Shown: positions 45,805 through 58,394 of the stretch, in pieces | How positions within the stretch are numbered: position 1 is the first letter of the stretch | Layout: every line of letters begins with the position of its first letter | Origin: Microbotryomycetes sp. JL201 | Taxonomy: Eukaryota; Basidiomycota; Microbotryomycetes | Length of the DNA stretch: 64,000 nucleotides | Direction of reading: 5' to 3' | Assembly (NCBI GenBank): GCA_033819885.1 | Contig: JAQYUZ010000023.1 | Location: forward strand, 1 to 64,000 | Program-made: the position numbers and the translations under genes | Notes under the pieces: model-generated | The model's database searches: none | What the model saw: the letters and a program-made list of their open reading frames with translations, nothing else | Told to the model about the DNA's origin: nothing

Positions 45805-48483
45805 ATGAGGTGCAAAGTCGTCGAGATCAGATGGCACGAGACGACGTGAGTGATGTTGCTGCAGGCTGAGGCGGCAGGCGTCGACGCGAATCTCGAGAGG
45901 CTATTACGCAGCTTATGTACGCTTACACTGTGAAACGATTTACCCAAACAGGCCAATATTCTCGGCAGACTTTCACCCTGTGCAGCCGACACACCTGAGC
46001 AAGCCTGTCCACCCTTTCATGAAGCAGGCTGGAGCCGTCGACGATACGGCGACAACGGCGGCGGCAGCTGCAGCTACGAGCAACGACTGTGCGCAAGGCT
46101 CAGACAAGATGTGGAGGCTAGCCACGTGTGGAGGTGACAAGCACGTCAGGGTTAGTCTGCAAGGCCCAGTTCGGCGCCGAGCTCTCCGTTCGAGATCAAT
46201 CACGGAACGGCCCTAACGACATTTTGCATGGTCATAGCTCTGGCTCGTCCATCCGAGACCCCCGCAAGCTGCGCCTCCAGTGTCGCTCGTTGCCAGCAGC
46301 TTGTCTGCAAAACCTGTGGTCGCCACTTCTGCGAAGCAACCAACAGATTCTGGTCCGACGGTCGAATACCTTGCAACGTTGAAGCAACACGCGGGTGTCG
46401 TCAACGTTGTTCGCTTCCGTCCAACTGGTGAGCCAGCGCGAGAGCTGCAGAAGCGCGTATTCGGCAAGCTGACAAGCCCCTCCACCCGTAGCTGACGACA
46501 TGCTCGCATCAGCGGGCGACGGTGAGCTTTAATTTGCCGCATCCCGCTGCCATCCTGCTCATGCTACTTGATACTATCAGACGGCAATATAGTCTTTTGG
46601 GTTCCCGGCGGCAAGGGCGCTTCGTTCGGAGACTCTCTTGAAGAACGGCAATACGAGCGCGAATCATGGCGCGTCAAGTCAATGTGCCGCACAAAGACGG
46701 GCGCAGAAATCTACGACTTGACGTTCTCACCAGACGGCCAGCGCGTGTTGACAGGCAGCGTTGACCATACGGCCAACATTTGGGACGTCGCGACCGGCCA
46801 ATTAATTCACACGATAGCAGAGCACACCAACTATGTACAAGGCGTTGCCTGGGACCCATTCAATCAGTTCATTGCCACGCAGAGCAGTGACAGGTGCGCT
46901 CAACGGCGTCACAGAGGTCCTGAAACTCATTTCATCGCTTTGGCAGGTCCATGCACGTCTACTCGATTGCAGATGCCGGAGAAAATGGTGTATCCGTACA
47001 CGCCGTCGGTAAAAACTCTCGCATGGACGTTCAACACCGGGCAGGAGGCACCTGGAGACCTCCCACACCTGCGACGCCATCAGAGAGCGGCAAGGCTAAA
47101 GAACTTGAACCTCGTCCGGCTCGACCTCGTTCTCTGTCGCGCGACTCGATCAGGTCCGAGACGTCATCGTATTCCAACGCTGGGCGCCCGACGCTGCCCA
47201 CTATGGCGACGTCGACGTCTGCCATCTCTCTCGACGACGAAGAGGAAAACTCGATGGATCCGCCCGCCTCGCGCCCTGCTCGATCACTGTCTCGACGATC
47301 ATCTTCAGCTTCGGCTTCCCATTCTGGCCCATCTCCTGCAATACGTCCTCACGTTCGTTCACCCTCTCCTGCGCCTCTGCCAGCCGTGCGAGTTCCGCTG
47401 TCGCCGACGGTGCTGCCGACATCTGGACCGAGCTCGGACGCCAAAGTCGACACTCTCAAGCTGTACTCGGACGCCAACTCGACGCCATTTTTCCGCCGCT
47501 TGGCCTGGAGTCCAGACGGCAGTCTGCTCGTGACACCCGCTGGCATGTTTGAAGATCCCTTCGCCGTCGTCGTGCCAAAAGACGGCACCACGGCTGCGAC
47601 TACCGAGTCGAGCAAGAAAGACAAGGGCAAAGACAAGGCTTTGGCTAGCGATGACAAGGGTTTGGATGCGCGAAAACCGAAACCCACAGTGTACCTGTAC
47701 TCGAGAGCGAATATCGCCCGTCCGCCTGTCGCTCACCTGCCCGGCCACAAGACTACGAGCATAGGTATCAGGTTCTGTCCGGTGTTGTGGCACCTTCGTC
47801 AGCTCGGCAGTGCCAACGCCGACCAGGCCATGCACATCGACCTCGACGTAAATACAAAAGACGTGAAATTACCTTCAGCCGAGTCGGCTACCGTTGGTGA
47901 TGCGATTGCGCCGGCCAGCTTGTTCAACTTGCCATATCGAATGGTCTATGCTGTCGCGACTCTCGACACTGTTTTTTTGTACGATACTCAACAAGCAGGA
48001 CCGATCTGCATGTTCGGCAATCTCCATTATGCACCGTTCACAGATATGACCTGGTAAGTCAGCCTCGTTTGTAACGTCGCACCAGGAGGCTAACGAGACG
48101 GATCATACAGGACGGCCGACGGCGAGACCCTCGTGCTCACTGCCCAAGACGGATACTGCTCGGTCATTGCATTCGAGCCAGGAGAGCTCGGTCAGCCATA
48201 CGAGTCTACCATACATGAACTCGCTCCGCCACCCGACGTTCCCCGGCTTGTCGCCCCTCAACCCGTCTCATCAACGGGAAACACGATACCTGCCATGCTC
48301 GCCAGTCGAACTGTTACAAGTGTGACAGCATCGCCATCGGCTACTTCGTCAGTCAGGGCAGAACCTGCCATGAGCGTTGCGTCGAGCAAGAGAGAGCCCG
48401 AACCGGCGAGTGGGGAGCCGAGTGCGAAAAAAGTAAAGAAAAAAGTGGCTTTGACTCACCATGGTCCATTGGGTTCATCTTGA
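45805..48483 (+). CDS. CAC2: Chromatin assembly factor 1 subunit p60 (CAC2)
   Basis: WD-repeat subunit of CAF-1, which deposits H3-H4 behind replication forks. The start MRCKVVEIRWHETT is spliced to PIFSADFHP, and later blades read LATCGGDKHVRLWLV, GVVNVVRFRPT, MLASAGDDGNIVFWVP, LTGSVDHTANIWDVATGQL, NYVQGVAWDPFNQFIATQSSDRSM and VYAVATLDTVFLYD. The order and the RSMHVY block are typical of CAF-1 p60/HIR relatives. An insertion of roughly 150 Ser/Pro-rich residues separates the fourth and fifth blades, as in fungal CAC2. The C-terminus is Pro/Ser-rich with a short basic SAKKVKKKV. Several introns, two with phase changes, were read by frame. Confidence 0.9.
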
Positions 48484-49173
48484 TGCTTGCTTTCATTTTG
48501 CCTGATTATTCGTGTTGTAAATGCCTTTTCTCGGAGTTTGACTTTCGGAGACAGCTTTCGGAGAGGCCCATGCACGCCAAGACAATTTCCGAATGAGCTT
48601 ATGGTTTGAGCCGTTCGGATGGAAGATCCACAATCTCGAAGGTGCTTCAAAGGTTCAAATCAAAATGGACACGTGCAGCAGTTCCAAGATGAAGTTGACG
48701 AACCCGGTGAAGCGATTTTTGTTTTCGACAATGATCTGACGGTGATGAGTAAGTCTGTCTCGCACGTGGTTCGAGCGAAGGGCGCTGGGGATGTCATGCG
48801 GACACAGGATTTGGCCTCCCGTCGTGCCGGCAAGGAGCCGGGTTGAGAAAAGTTTTTCGTACACTCGACGAAAACCCGACTTCGGAGAATGGTCTTCGCA
48901 CCCGTAGCTAATGACATGATATACCAAGAAAGGGGCGAGCTCAAGTCCAGACAATGCTGGCGACGTTTGTGCGCGAGCGCGAGGTCGTCAGCTCTTCGCA
49001 AATGTCCGCGGACCGCGCACGGACGAACTCCTGACCTTCGAGAAGGTGCGACCGCACCGGTCGTGCACGGACCGTCTTTCGGCAAAGCGGTGCTTCCCCC
49101 ACGCGTGTGCTGTGCTTTGATCCTCCCTCCTCGCGGACTTGTCCTCTCCTCTTCTGCAACATTGGCGCGCGAC
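48484..49173. other. Intergenic region with overlapping unassigned ORFs
   Basis: Both strands carry ORFs of 75-170 codons between 48600 and 49175, none with a recognised domain. It must include the promoter of the Zn2Cys6 gene. No gene is called. Confidence 0.4.
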
Positions 49174-50297
49174 ATGGCCCCTCGTCGTTCGTCTCAAAAA
49201 GAAGGTAGATGGATCGGCACGCGTGCAGTCTCGTGCGAAAACTGCAGGCGTCGCAAAAGTGAGTCTCACCTCCACCTCCACCTCCACCCGGCGACGCGTT
49301 GAACATTTCAAAGGGCGACCTTGAGCTGACGACGCGTTTTCCAATTCCTTGCGCGATGTGTTTGGTGCTCGACAGTGAAGTGCAGTAAGCTGGACCAGCT
49401 TGCACCAGCTGAACCGGGCATCGGAGGGTCACTGACACTGAGGATGGCGCCATCCGCCAGGTCGCACGTACCCATGCTCTGGCTGCGAGATGCGCGACTT
49501 GGACTGCAAGTGGACCGCGCCTCCAGCGTAAGCTGTTATCGTCGTGTTTGATGATAATCTTGAGCACAGACTCGGAGAGCCCTCGCTGACTCTTGATTCG
49601 TCTGCGTCCGTGCTCTCGTTTTCGGGGCCCACGTTGCGCCTGCCGCAGTGGATCGTCATGGCCCAACGGCGAAAGCGAGTTGGCCGCCGCTCAAGCGGAA
49701 GTCGCAAGATTGCGTGCCCTTGTTGACCTCCTCATGATGCGGCTGAGCGAGGTCGACGATACGGCTTCAGCATACGGCGTTCTTGGGCTAAGTCCGCCAA
49801 TCTCGAACGGCGCGTCCGCTTCGTCATCATCAATCATGCTTCCTTCTCCACGGGTTGCAGTTCCTTCTCCTCAATTTCCCCTGCCGACAAATGGCATTCC
49901 AGGGTTGTCGTTTCTGCAAGGTTACGGATTTCCCTCTGCTTTAACGCCCGCTCGCAGCACAACATCATCTTCAGGCGAGTCGATGGACGAGTCGAGCCGC
50001 TCAGATTCGGAAGAATGGCAGACAGCAGCGGGAGCATACACGAGTTCGTCAGACTGGACCGCTGCTTCATTTTCGGGAGCGTTACTGCCGATGCCAACGA
50101 TCCCAGGAACGACAAGCGCAAAGCCAGGCGACATTTACGTCGCACAATCTGCGGCAGCGGCCGCAAGCGGGCTTCAAGTGTCTATCACATCTGGCAGCGG
50201 CTCCAACCCAACGCTTGTTCCGACGCCCCAAGACTCACCATCGGGCGCGTTCTCTTCGCACGGATCGTCTGGGCTGGCCCAGTATCACTTGTTCTGA
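49174..50297 (+). CDS. Zn2Cys6 transcription factor
   Basis: Short fungal zinc-cluster regulator. Three introns near the start are removed to give CENCRRRKMKCSRTYPCSGCEMRDLDCKW in separate pieces: CENCRRRK, MKCS, then RTYPCSGCEMRDLDCKW. These contain the six cysteines of a Gal4-type Zn2Cys6 cluster, although spacing after the third Cys is short. A leucine-rich helix (NGESELAAAQAEVARLRALV, then LLMMRLSEV) follows and could mediate dimerisation. The rest is Ser/Thr/Pro-rich without a clear domain. The absence of the usual middle homology region makes the protein small (about 285 residues). Its targets are unknown. Confidence 0.8.
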
Positions 50298-50609
50298 CAC
50301 GCTCCGTGACCCGCGTCAAAGTTCAAAGCTGCGCTGTGTTCATGTTCACTCTCGTCATTCAATCATTTCGATCACGACAGCACACTCCCTTTTTTTGTTT
50401 TGGTTTTTATCAGTTCTCGGTTCTCACTGGAAGTAGAAATTGCTTGTACTGGGTGTTTCCGAGAAGGTGTTTTCTGAAATCATAGAAGGATGTTTTCAAG
50501 GCACGCAAATGAAATTATGGCAAAAGTTGTGCCACACCAGAGTGATGAACGGTGGCACGAGATTGCTCTTTTATCCTCTTTCCGCTTGCGACTCATTCTC
50601 AACCGCACC
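50298..50609. promoter_or_regulatory. Intergenic region upstream of MSH5
   Basis: About 310 bases between the zinc-cluster gene and MSH5. A pyrimidine-rich stretch near 50385-50410 lies here. Nothing else was recognised. Confidence 0.4.
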
Positions 50610-53600
50610 ATGCCGACCCCAGACCCTCTCTTGAAAGAAGACAAAGGCATGTTGCTGCCCGTCAGGCGTTCACCGACCCTGACGCCGATGCGGTCGCTTT
50701 CGAGCAAGCGCGCGCACACGCCGACGCCACAGTTTGAGCCGCCGCCGGACGACTTTAAGCGTGTCAGATGGGGTTCAAACGAGTTGTATTCACAAAAACT
50801 CTACAGTCCCAGTACTACCAGAGCCGACAACATTGAATTGTCGCTGTGCCATGGGCTCTCGACCGACGATCAAGACAACAGCGCGAACCTAGACGAGGCA
50901 ACGCACGAAGCGGGTTGGAACGGCCAAGGCAAAGAGACGATACTCGCAATCAACTCGGTGCAAGGCAAAGTCGGGTGCTGCTGCTACGATGGCGACAATG
51001 GCAAACTTACTTTCTTGCCCGATCAACCCGAGACGCAAAACTGGGATGTGACTCGCATGGGTGAGCGCGCAATTATCATTTGTGTATCATTCTGCTGAGT
51101 CGACTGTATCTTCGTCAGTCTTGGAGCACACGATGCCCCAACGCGTCTCCTCCTCCGCCAAAGCAGATGTGAATTTCCTGGCCGAGCTTGAATTGATCTT
51201 GTCGACATTACCTAGCAGCTTTGATGCCTCCACCGTCACGAGTTCAGTTTCCGGATCGGACGTGACGAAGCCTGTCCGACTCGAGTTGAGGCCTACACGC
51301 GAGTTTTACGCCGGTCAAGGCAAGACCGCGCTGTCCCGTTTAAACATTGTCGAAGGAGGCATCTATGATGTCGAGAAATTTGATGATGAAGTATTGCGCG
51401 ACATGAGCATTGGACAAACCCGGCGAATGTATGGTGATCAAGCACAGATGATGCGCGAGTTGAAGTTGGAAAATTTTGTCAACGGCTTGAGCAGCAGTCC
51501 CTTGACGGTGAGCCAATTCGTACGGATGCGGACGAGACGAGTTACAGAGCACTACAATGTGTCCGCGCGAATGCAGCTTGGTTGCGCGGGAGCGCTGCTG
51601 TCGCACATTTCGAGGTCAATGAGTGCCGCTGGCGACATGGTCGACCCAGAAGAAGGGCTCACGGTTTCAGGCCTCGAATGGCTTCAGCTGTAAGGCACAT
51701 GGTTTTCTGTACCGGTGTGCTGCTGCTCACAAGACTTCAGTAGTAATGTAATGCAAGTCAACTGGGACGCCTTGACGTGAGCAATGGGTTTGTCAGCGCC
51801 TCTTTCTTCTTCTGACAGCCTGTGCAGCTCACTTCAGATCTTTGTGGACGAGTCACACGCCTCCATGCACTCGTCTTCCACGAAAGAAGGCCTGTCACTG
51901 TTCGGTAGGCTCACGTCAGAATGAATTTTGGAGCGGATCTTGACCCTTGACGGCAGCAATTCTGAACAACACCAAGACGCCGGCAGGGATGACAATGATG
52001 CGCCATTGGCTCATTCGACCTTTACTCGACCTCGATGAGATTCAAGGTCGTCAAGCTGGAGTTGTTTGCTTCTCTCGGCCAGAAAATCGTGAATTGACAC
52101 GTCAGGCAGCGCACCAGAAATGGACCACTCAATTTTTTTTTACTCCAGTACACATCTGCGATGCCATACAAGGCAATCTCCTGCAGGTAAAGAACGTCCC
52201 TCAGCGAGTTCGACGATTGATGAGCGGGCGCGGGGCACTGCTTGACTGGCAGACAATCTGGAGGGTTCGTTTGAATTGGTAGGCCTTTTCAGAGGCGCCA
52301 GTTGACCATCGGTCTGCAGTTTTCGTACGGCGCAATCATGATTCGTGACGCAATTCTGAACTTGACTTTTCGTCGAGGCGTGCCGGTCCTTGAAAAGGTG
52401 CGAACTACACGCGGGGTCGGACTTGGTGGATGCATACCGCTTATGGCCTGCTTCGAAAAGTGCCTGACTTTGATCGACCCCGAGCGCATTCGAGACCTTG
52501 GCGAGCGCATCAACGACGTGGTCAGCCTCAATCTCGACGGGAGATGCAAAGCTTTTACTCATTGATCACCATGTTCAGATTGATTGGAAAGAGTCCCAAC
52601 TCGAAGTCAACACCGTACATGTCAAGTCGGGCGTCGACGCAGAACTGGACGAGTTGCGGCGCCAGCTTGCTGGCTTGCAGTCGTTGTTGGCAAGTGGCGT
52701 GACCATTGGTTGCATCGCGTCCCCTGACACACCTTGATAGTCGCGTGTTGCCTCAGAGATTGTCAAAGACATTCCTCTGCATCTTGGCGGCGTCATCGAT
52801 ACTTTGTCGGTTGTCTACTTTCCTCAGCTCGGCTACCTCATCAATGTGTCTCTGACGGAGCACGTCATCGATCCACAAGTGCAACAGCAACTGCTGTGGG
52901 ACTTCCAAGTCAGTGAAAAGCGGGAATCTAGAGAGGCAGCTCGCCATAACCCAAGTCGACCTCAGTTTGTTACCGAGCAATTTGCATACTTCAAGAACGC
53001 AAAATGTCGTGACCTTGACTTTCACCTGGGAGACATTCGCTCCGTCATTCAGGGTGTGTTGCATGCCTTCTTCTAAGGTTCAAGCGCTGACAAACATTCA
53101 AAGGCCGCGAGATCGACATTCGTGAGTCCATTTTAAGCGAAATTATCTCGATCAGCTCAGCCTAAGTCTCTCGAGTAGTCCAGCAGCTCGTCAACCACGT
53201 AGCGGTACATGAAGAGTTAATCATTCGCACCACCAATCTCTTGGCCGAGCTTGATTGGCAAGTCTCGGCTGCTACTTGCTTTCAGATTCACTGACATTGG
53301 CCATAGCTTAATGTCGTTCGCCGAGGCAGCTCGTCTCAACGATTGGGTACAGCCTGAAATGTGTGAAGCGCCTATATGCATGATCCGCAAGTAAGCGAGA
53401 CACTCGAGCGCGAAAGAAATGGTTTCTCACGCAGACTCGCAGGGGCCGTCATCCACTCGTGCAGCTTTGCGTAGATTCGTGCGTGCCGAACGACTGTGCC
53501 CTTGTGAGTGTGTGCTGTCGTCGCGAGACTCAACACTAAAGTCGAATTGGTCAGGCCGCCGGTAACGGGATCGATTTTGGAGTAGAGAAAGAGGCCGAGT

Positions 53601-54916
53601 CGGTCATGGAAGGAGACGGACATCTTCGTCGGGACCTGAGCATGCTTCTTGTGACCGTACGTCGCCCGGATCGAGTCTTGCTTTGAGCCTATGTGACTTT
53701 CGTCACTGGCAGGGAGCAAACTACAGCGGCAAGAGCGTTTACTTGAAGCAGGTCGCACTCATCACATACATGGCGCACCTTGGTCAGTCGACGTTAATCA
53801 AGTTTGGCCTCGTTCCCGTTCTGAGATGTTCAAGCAGGCTCCTTCGTTCCGGCTGAAGCGGCCACAATCGGCTTGACGGACCGCATTTTGACAAGAGTGT
53901 CAACGCGCGAGTCCTCTTCAAGGGTGCGTACGAAATGGCAGTGGCGATTGCAGCCGCTGATGTCTCTCTTTGCAGCCCGCTTCTGCCTTCATGATCGACC
54001 TTCAGCAGATCTCGTGGGTCTACAAGGCAGATCTACCGAGACTCTGACTGACAAGTATGCTGTAGGTTTATGTTGCGCAATGCAACGTCGCGGTCTCTCT
54101 GTATCATCGACGAGTTTGGCAAAGGGACGGAAGCCGAAGATGGAGCGAGCCTGTTCTGCAGTGTCGTTGAGCACCTGATGAGACGCGGCGTGCACACGGT
54201 AAATATGCTTCGACGGGTCTCGAATCTCGAATCAATCCTGACAGCCGAGTCACTCAATCGACAGCCTCGGGTTCTTGTCGCTACACACTTTCACAGCGAG
54301 TCTGTCCTCGCCACGAACATTCTTGGCACGCTGATTCGCCATTGGATCTGCAGACATCCTCGCAAACCAATTGTTGTCAGCAGAACTGCCGATCGGATTC
54401 GCACACATGGAGGTTCTCATTCACGATGGCGACGGGAAAGCGATCCAGTCTGACATGTCGAGTGACGTGACCTCTGCAGCGTACACAGACTTGACGTATC
54501 TGTACCGGTCAGTCTCCCGCATTCGTCAGCCAGTATCATCTTATTTTGACGCCATCGCAAATAGCGTGGCACCAGGACCGGCTTTGACTTCACACGCATT
54601 GACGTGTGCTGCACTGTTTGGCATCCCAAGTCGCGTCCTCGATCGAGCTCGATTCGTGACGAATGCTGTGTTGACGTATGATATAGACTCGATCACAAAT
54701 GAGACTGTTGGAAGCGAGACCGACGAAACAACTGCATCGGCGCTGGAAAAGAAGACGCGTGATGAAGTGGTCAAGTGCGAAGATGTGGTCCGAAAACTGG
54801 TCGAATGGGACTTTGAAGCGGAAGAGTGGCAGGCCGATAAGGTTCAAGTATTCGAAATCAAGGACAAGCTTGCGACCGTGCTGGAAGAGCCAGTTGACGA
54901 GCTCGCAAACGAATAG
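50610..54916 (+). CDS. MSH5: Meiotic MutS homologue MSH5
   Basis: MutS-family protein that with Msh4 stabilises meiotic crossover intermediates rather than repairing mismatches. The core motif IFVDESHASMHSSSTKEGLSLF and NNTKTPAGMTMMRHWLIRPLLDL are characteristic of MSH5. ATPase motifs are GANYSGKSVYLKQVALI, then SFVPAEAATIGLTDRI, IIDEFGKGTEAEDGASLFCS and LVATHFH. The N-terminus is an unconserved Ser/Pro stretch, with the MutS domain starting near TILAINSVQGKVGCCCYDG. About fifteen short introns are needed, so internal exon ends are approximate; some gaps of coding sequence (about 51700-51900 and 53050-53400) rest on very small exons. The start at 50610 follows a stop-containing leader. Confidence 0.9.
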
Positions 54917-55127
54917 AACGCTTTAGAGAGCAATGCTGCTTGCCATGTGCCCCTATAAAGCGTGCTTTGCCTGTAGAAAAACAAACCCCGTTGCACCAAT
55001 CCGCCGAGAACAAGGCTACGTTACTGCGCCTGCCCAGTAAACCCTCGGAAAGCTTGTCAACGAGGCAACGACGAGCCTCTCTCAACGTCCATAGTACAGC
55101 AATGCAAGGTTGGCGAGAGCGAGTCGT

Positions 55128-55917
55128 TTAGATGAAGCCAATCTACGAAAGCTCGGGTCAGTTGGCGCGCAACGAAAGCCGGAGACCATGTCAAACGCAC
55201 CTTGTTGGCGACGTCCAAAGCATCAACATCCTTCTCCAAACGAACGAAAGCCTTCTTCTGGCCGTCGGGACTGCAAGGCATTGGGACGGTTAGCTTACGT
55301 ACGGCGGCACAAGCAGGCGTCGCTTTGCGCTCGTCTTACCGGATCAAAGTGTTGATCTTCTCAGCCTTAACGTCGTACAACTTCTTGACGGCGTCCTTGA
55401 TCTGCCTCTTGTTTGCCTTGACATCGACGACGAAGACGAGCGTGTTGTTGTCCTCGATCTTCTTCATTGCTGACTCGGTGTTCAACGGGTGCTTGATGGT
55501 GCGGTATGCGTCCATGCGAGGCACATGTGTAACCGACTTGCGTTGGTACTTGGGTTGGCGAGGCAGGGCCAGAGTCTTCGGTCTGCGAGGCGCGTACGTT
55601 CAAGCGTCAGAGACCCCTCTACAAAATCTCGTAGATAGCATGTCTGCTCACCGGTAGAATGAGACCGATGTGCGGACCTTCCTCAGCTTGGAGCCAGAGG
55701 TGCCCTTGAGGGCGGCCTTCTTGGCGGCCTGTGCAATGAGCAACGAAAACGACAATCAGTCAGGTGTTCCATAACATCGTCATGGACTCGGTGCGAGCGT
55801 CTAGATTGTCGCACGTGGCCGTGCTCCCTCGTGACAGCCCTCGCCAGATCTTTCGACCGCCTGACTAACCTTGGCCTTGACTTCCTGAGGCTTTGCTGCA
55901 GCTGTTGACGGCGCCAT
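55128..55917 (-). CDS. RPL25: Large-subunit ribosomal protein uL23 (Rpl25)
   Basis: Cytosolic 60S protein at the tunnel exit, docking site for nascent-chain factors. Minus-strand exons read [37 protein letters not shown], then [93 protein letters not shown] and a final exon giving ANKIGFI. About 155 residues, normal for the family. The last exon contributes only IGFI and the stop. Short introns separate nearly every conserved block, as is common in intron-rich fungal ribosomal-protein genes. Confidence 0.95.
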
Positions 55918-56467
55918 TAGATCCAAAAAGAGTTGAATAGACGTGTCGGCAGTTGGCGAGGCAGCAAGAGCGTCGTCGTCGTGCAGAGATCGAGGGCAAC
56001 CGAGTTTTTCCACGCGCGCGGCACGGGTGAAGCAGGACATAGAAGAACAAGTTCAGTCAGCGACGGCACTTGATGAGTATGCGAGGCGCCATTGCGCACC
56101 TTGAGGGGCCATTGCTGTGGTATAGATCGGCGCAAGACGAGGCAAAACGGACTTGGGCGGCGCGCGCAACTTGACGGCGCAGGGCGCGCACGTGATGAAT
56201 GTAGAAAAGCACGTCCCTCCGCGTGTTCGTCTGTTTCGACCTTCAATTAAGTAATGTGAGCAATCACGCTCTCACTGCACACATCTTTGGCTACCTCCTG
56301 TCTGTCTGCGAGTACCGCAGTGGATTGTGGTCTCAGCCGAGCTGGCGGCTCTGTGCTTCCACTTTAAACAATATGCGACTTCTAAAACACGAAATGGCTT
56401 CAACAACATATGAGCAAACCCAGCCCAGTCGAGGATAAACCGTTCACAGCTCCCCAGCTCATCCACC
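55918..56467. other. 550-base intergenic region
   Basis: Promoter and leader of uL23 plus the 3' flank of the next minus-strand gene. CG-rich patches occur near 56010 and 56155. No gene is supported. Confidence 0.4.
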
Positions 56468-57223
56468 TCAGAGACCCTGCAAAAAGTCTTGCAATCCAAT
56501 TCCACCAGTTTTGCCGCTGGTCACAGTATCTTGCTTCCTCTTTGCTTCGAGCATCTGCGCAAGCCCAGTCGGCTTGTTTGATCGTTTGCGCTTTTTGGCA
56601 GGTATGCCATCGACAGAGCCCGAATACGCAGCGGTAGAAGCAGGTGATGCAGATCTTGAACTTTGGCTTGAAATGCTGTGTGATTCTCGACCCTCACTCT
56701 TCAACCCGAGGCCGAGTGGCGTGGTTGCCGCCTTTAACGGCGCGACGGACGACCTCGCTAACGCACTTGCGTCTGCTGCATCGGAGCTTTGTATGAGAGC
56801 CAGTGACGCTGCTGACTCTTGTTGCACAACGGACGGCGGCGCTCTGGCACTTGGCAAGGACGATCGTCCATCGCAGCGGACGACCGCTTCTTGAGCGTTA
56901 GTTGCGAGCCTCTTGCGCTTCCTCGCGCTGACGAAAGCTGCTCGGGTCGCGGATAATCTGCCCATTCTTGTGCTTGGATGTCGTGAGCTTCGACCGCAAC
57001 CGTCACACTGGATCCACGCTTCTCCACCAATGACCCTGACAGTGCCACTGAGCCCAACTACGACGGTTGATAGACATTTTGGACATGTTGTACCGGACCA
57101 CAGAGGCTGCTCCGCCACAGACAAGCTTTTGTTGGCGGTCGATGTCAGGCTCGGCACGGCGCAAGCCAGCAGTGACAGCTTGTGCAGATACGCCACGGTG
57201 TCAGGGTTGAGGGAGACATCCAT
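56468..57223 (-). CDS. Rpr2/Rpp21/Snm1-like RNase P/MRP zinc-ribbon protein (tentative)
   Basis: Intronless 251-residue frame. The N-terminal part has helices (PDTVAYLHKLSLLACAVP) followed by a zinc ribbon: TTCPKCLSTVVVGLSGTVRV then WIQCDGCGRSSRHP. The spacing and the GLSGTVR segment fit the Rpr2/Rpp21/Snm1 family of RNase P and RNase MRP subunits. The C-terminal half is Ser/Ala-rich with a basic KKRKRSNK cluster and ends LQDFLQGL. The typical basic R/K sequence before the first CxxC is weak, so the assignment is tentative. The frame could have an upstream exon not recognised here. Confidence 0.5.
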   Translation of the reverse strand: MDVSLNPDTVAYLHKLSLLACAVPSLTSTANKSLSVAEQPLWSGTTCPKCLSTVVVGLSGTVRVIGGEAWIQCDGCGRSSRHPSTRMGRLSATRAAFVSARKRKRLATNAQEAVVRCDGRSSLPSARAPPSVVQQESAASLALIQSSDAADASALARSSVAPLKAATTPLGLGLKSEGRESHSISSQSSRSASPASTAAYSGSVDGIPAKKRKRSNKPTGLAQMLEAKRKQDTVTSGKTGGIGLQDFLQGL

Positions 57224-58394
57224 CCACGCGAGTGGAAGGCGTTGCGGACGGAGAGGAAGAATCGGAAGTCAAGCTCAGGCCCCAGCCGGATTAGAAGTTT
57301 GATGCAGGCCAAGTCCGTGGTCGATAAACACCTATGCATCTCAAATGACATCTTCTCACCTCTTTGAGACTCAATTTTCCTTACGGGTGCGCAAGCTTGT
57401 CTCAGTGGGCCCAATTTGTTTGCAATTTTGACGCAAGGGCAGGATTGTGCCATCAAAATACTGCTAGTTGAGCTGCAGCAATTCATTCAAACCTGAGCAG
57501 CGCATTGTGTAGCAGAAGAAATAGACTACAGACTTTGTCAGCCTTGCCGGATTGCTCGGCCGGTGCAACAAGGCAGCAGTTCTGGAAAGCTGAGATGTCG
57601 CAATTGTTTCAAATGAATGCTCTATGTCCCAAAGTACACGGACTTTGCGCTCAGGTACATGGTGCAATGTACCTTCATGTATATCTCCACCGCGTCATGG
57701 ATTTCGGACTGATCGCCTTCTCACGTCTCTTCACGCCACCGGATGCCCGTCGCAAACGGAAAAAAATGGACGAACACGGCTCCATGAGCTGAGAGGGGTA
57801 TAACTCCGCATTCAGGTTCTTATCTGCAAGTGACAACAAATCTTCCCCAGCAACTGGCGGAATTTTACGGCATCCCGTGGCAACGATCGGGTCACAACGA
57901 TCTCCCTTCGCCGACGGCGAGGGCCCCCGGGATTCCGGGACAATCAGTGACAAAGGCTGTGTCGATGGACCGCTACGAGTCCCCAAATGATTCTGACAAA
58001 ACATACATCGGCATGCGTTGCGACCTTGTTTGTATCCAGAAAGCCGAAGACCTTTTTTTTTTTCTCCATGGGCGAGGCTCGATCCAAAGGGTCGCGACCG
58101 TCGCTGGGCGCAGCTGGACGGGACCGGCCTGAGGTCTTTTTTTAGAAACGCCACCGCGTGACTGCTGCCTCGAGGAGTTCTGGCCCTTTATCGTCGGCTC
58201 CGCCCCGCTTTCTGTGGTTTTCCTATTCTGCGAAGGCTCGCTCTGCCCGCTCTCTCTCTTTCTTTCGCCCGTCGCTCGCCACTCGACACTCTCGACACCT
58301 TTCAAAGGCATCTCCTCCTTAGACAGGTAGATCGCCTCTAGTTGTCGGCGTTGCGACTCGCCACTCGCTCCCCCCACATCGTCCTTTTTCAACG
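57224..58394. other. 1.17 kb intergenic region upstream of the permease
   Basis: The half next to the permease is pyrimidine-rich (CTCTCTCTTTCTTTC around 58250), a pattern often found before highly expressed fungal genes. A short perfect hairpin AGGTACAT/ATGTACCT lies near 57652-57674. Open frames here have no recognised similarity. Confidence 0.45.

Noticed and set aside
48660-49175. 171-codon minus-strand ORF between CAC2 and the Zn2Cys6 gene
   Set aside because: Both strands are open here, neither resembles a known family and no splice pattern supports one.
50610-54916. MSH4 or mitochondrial MSH1 identity
   Set aside because: The DESHxSMH and KEGLSLF motifs and the absence of a mismatch-recognition domain match MSH5.
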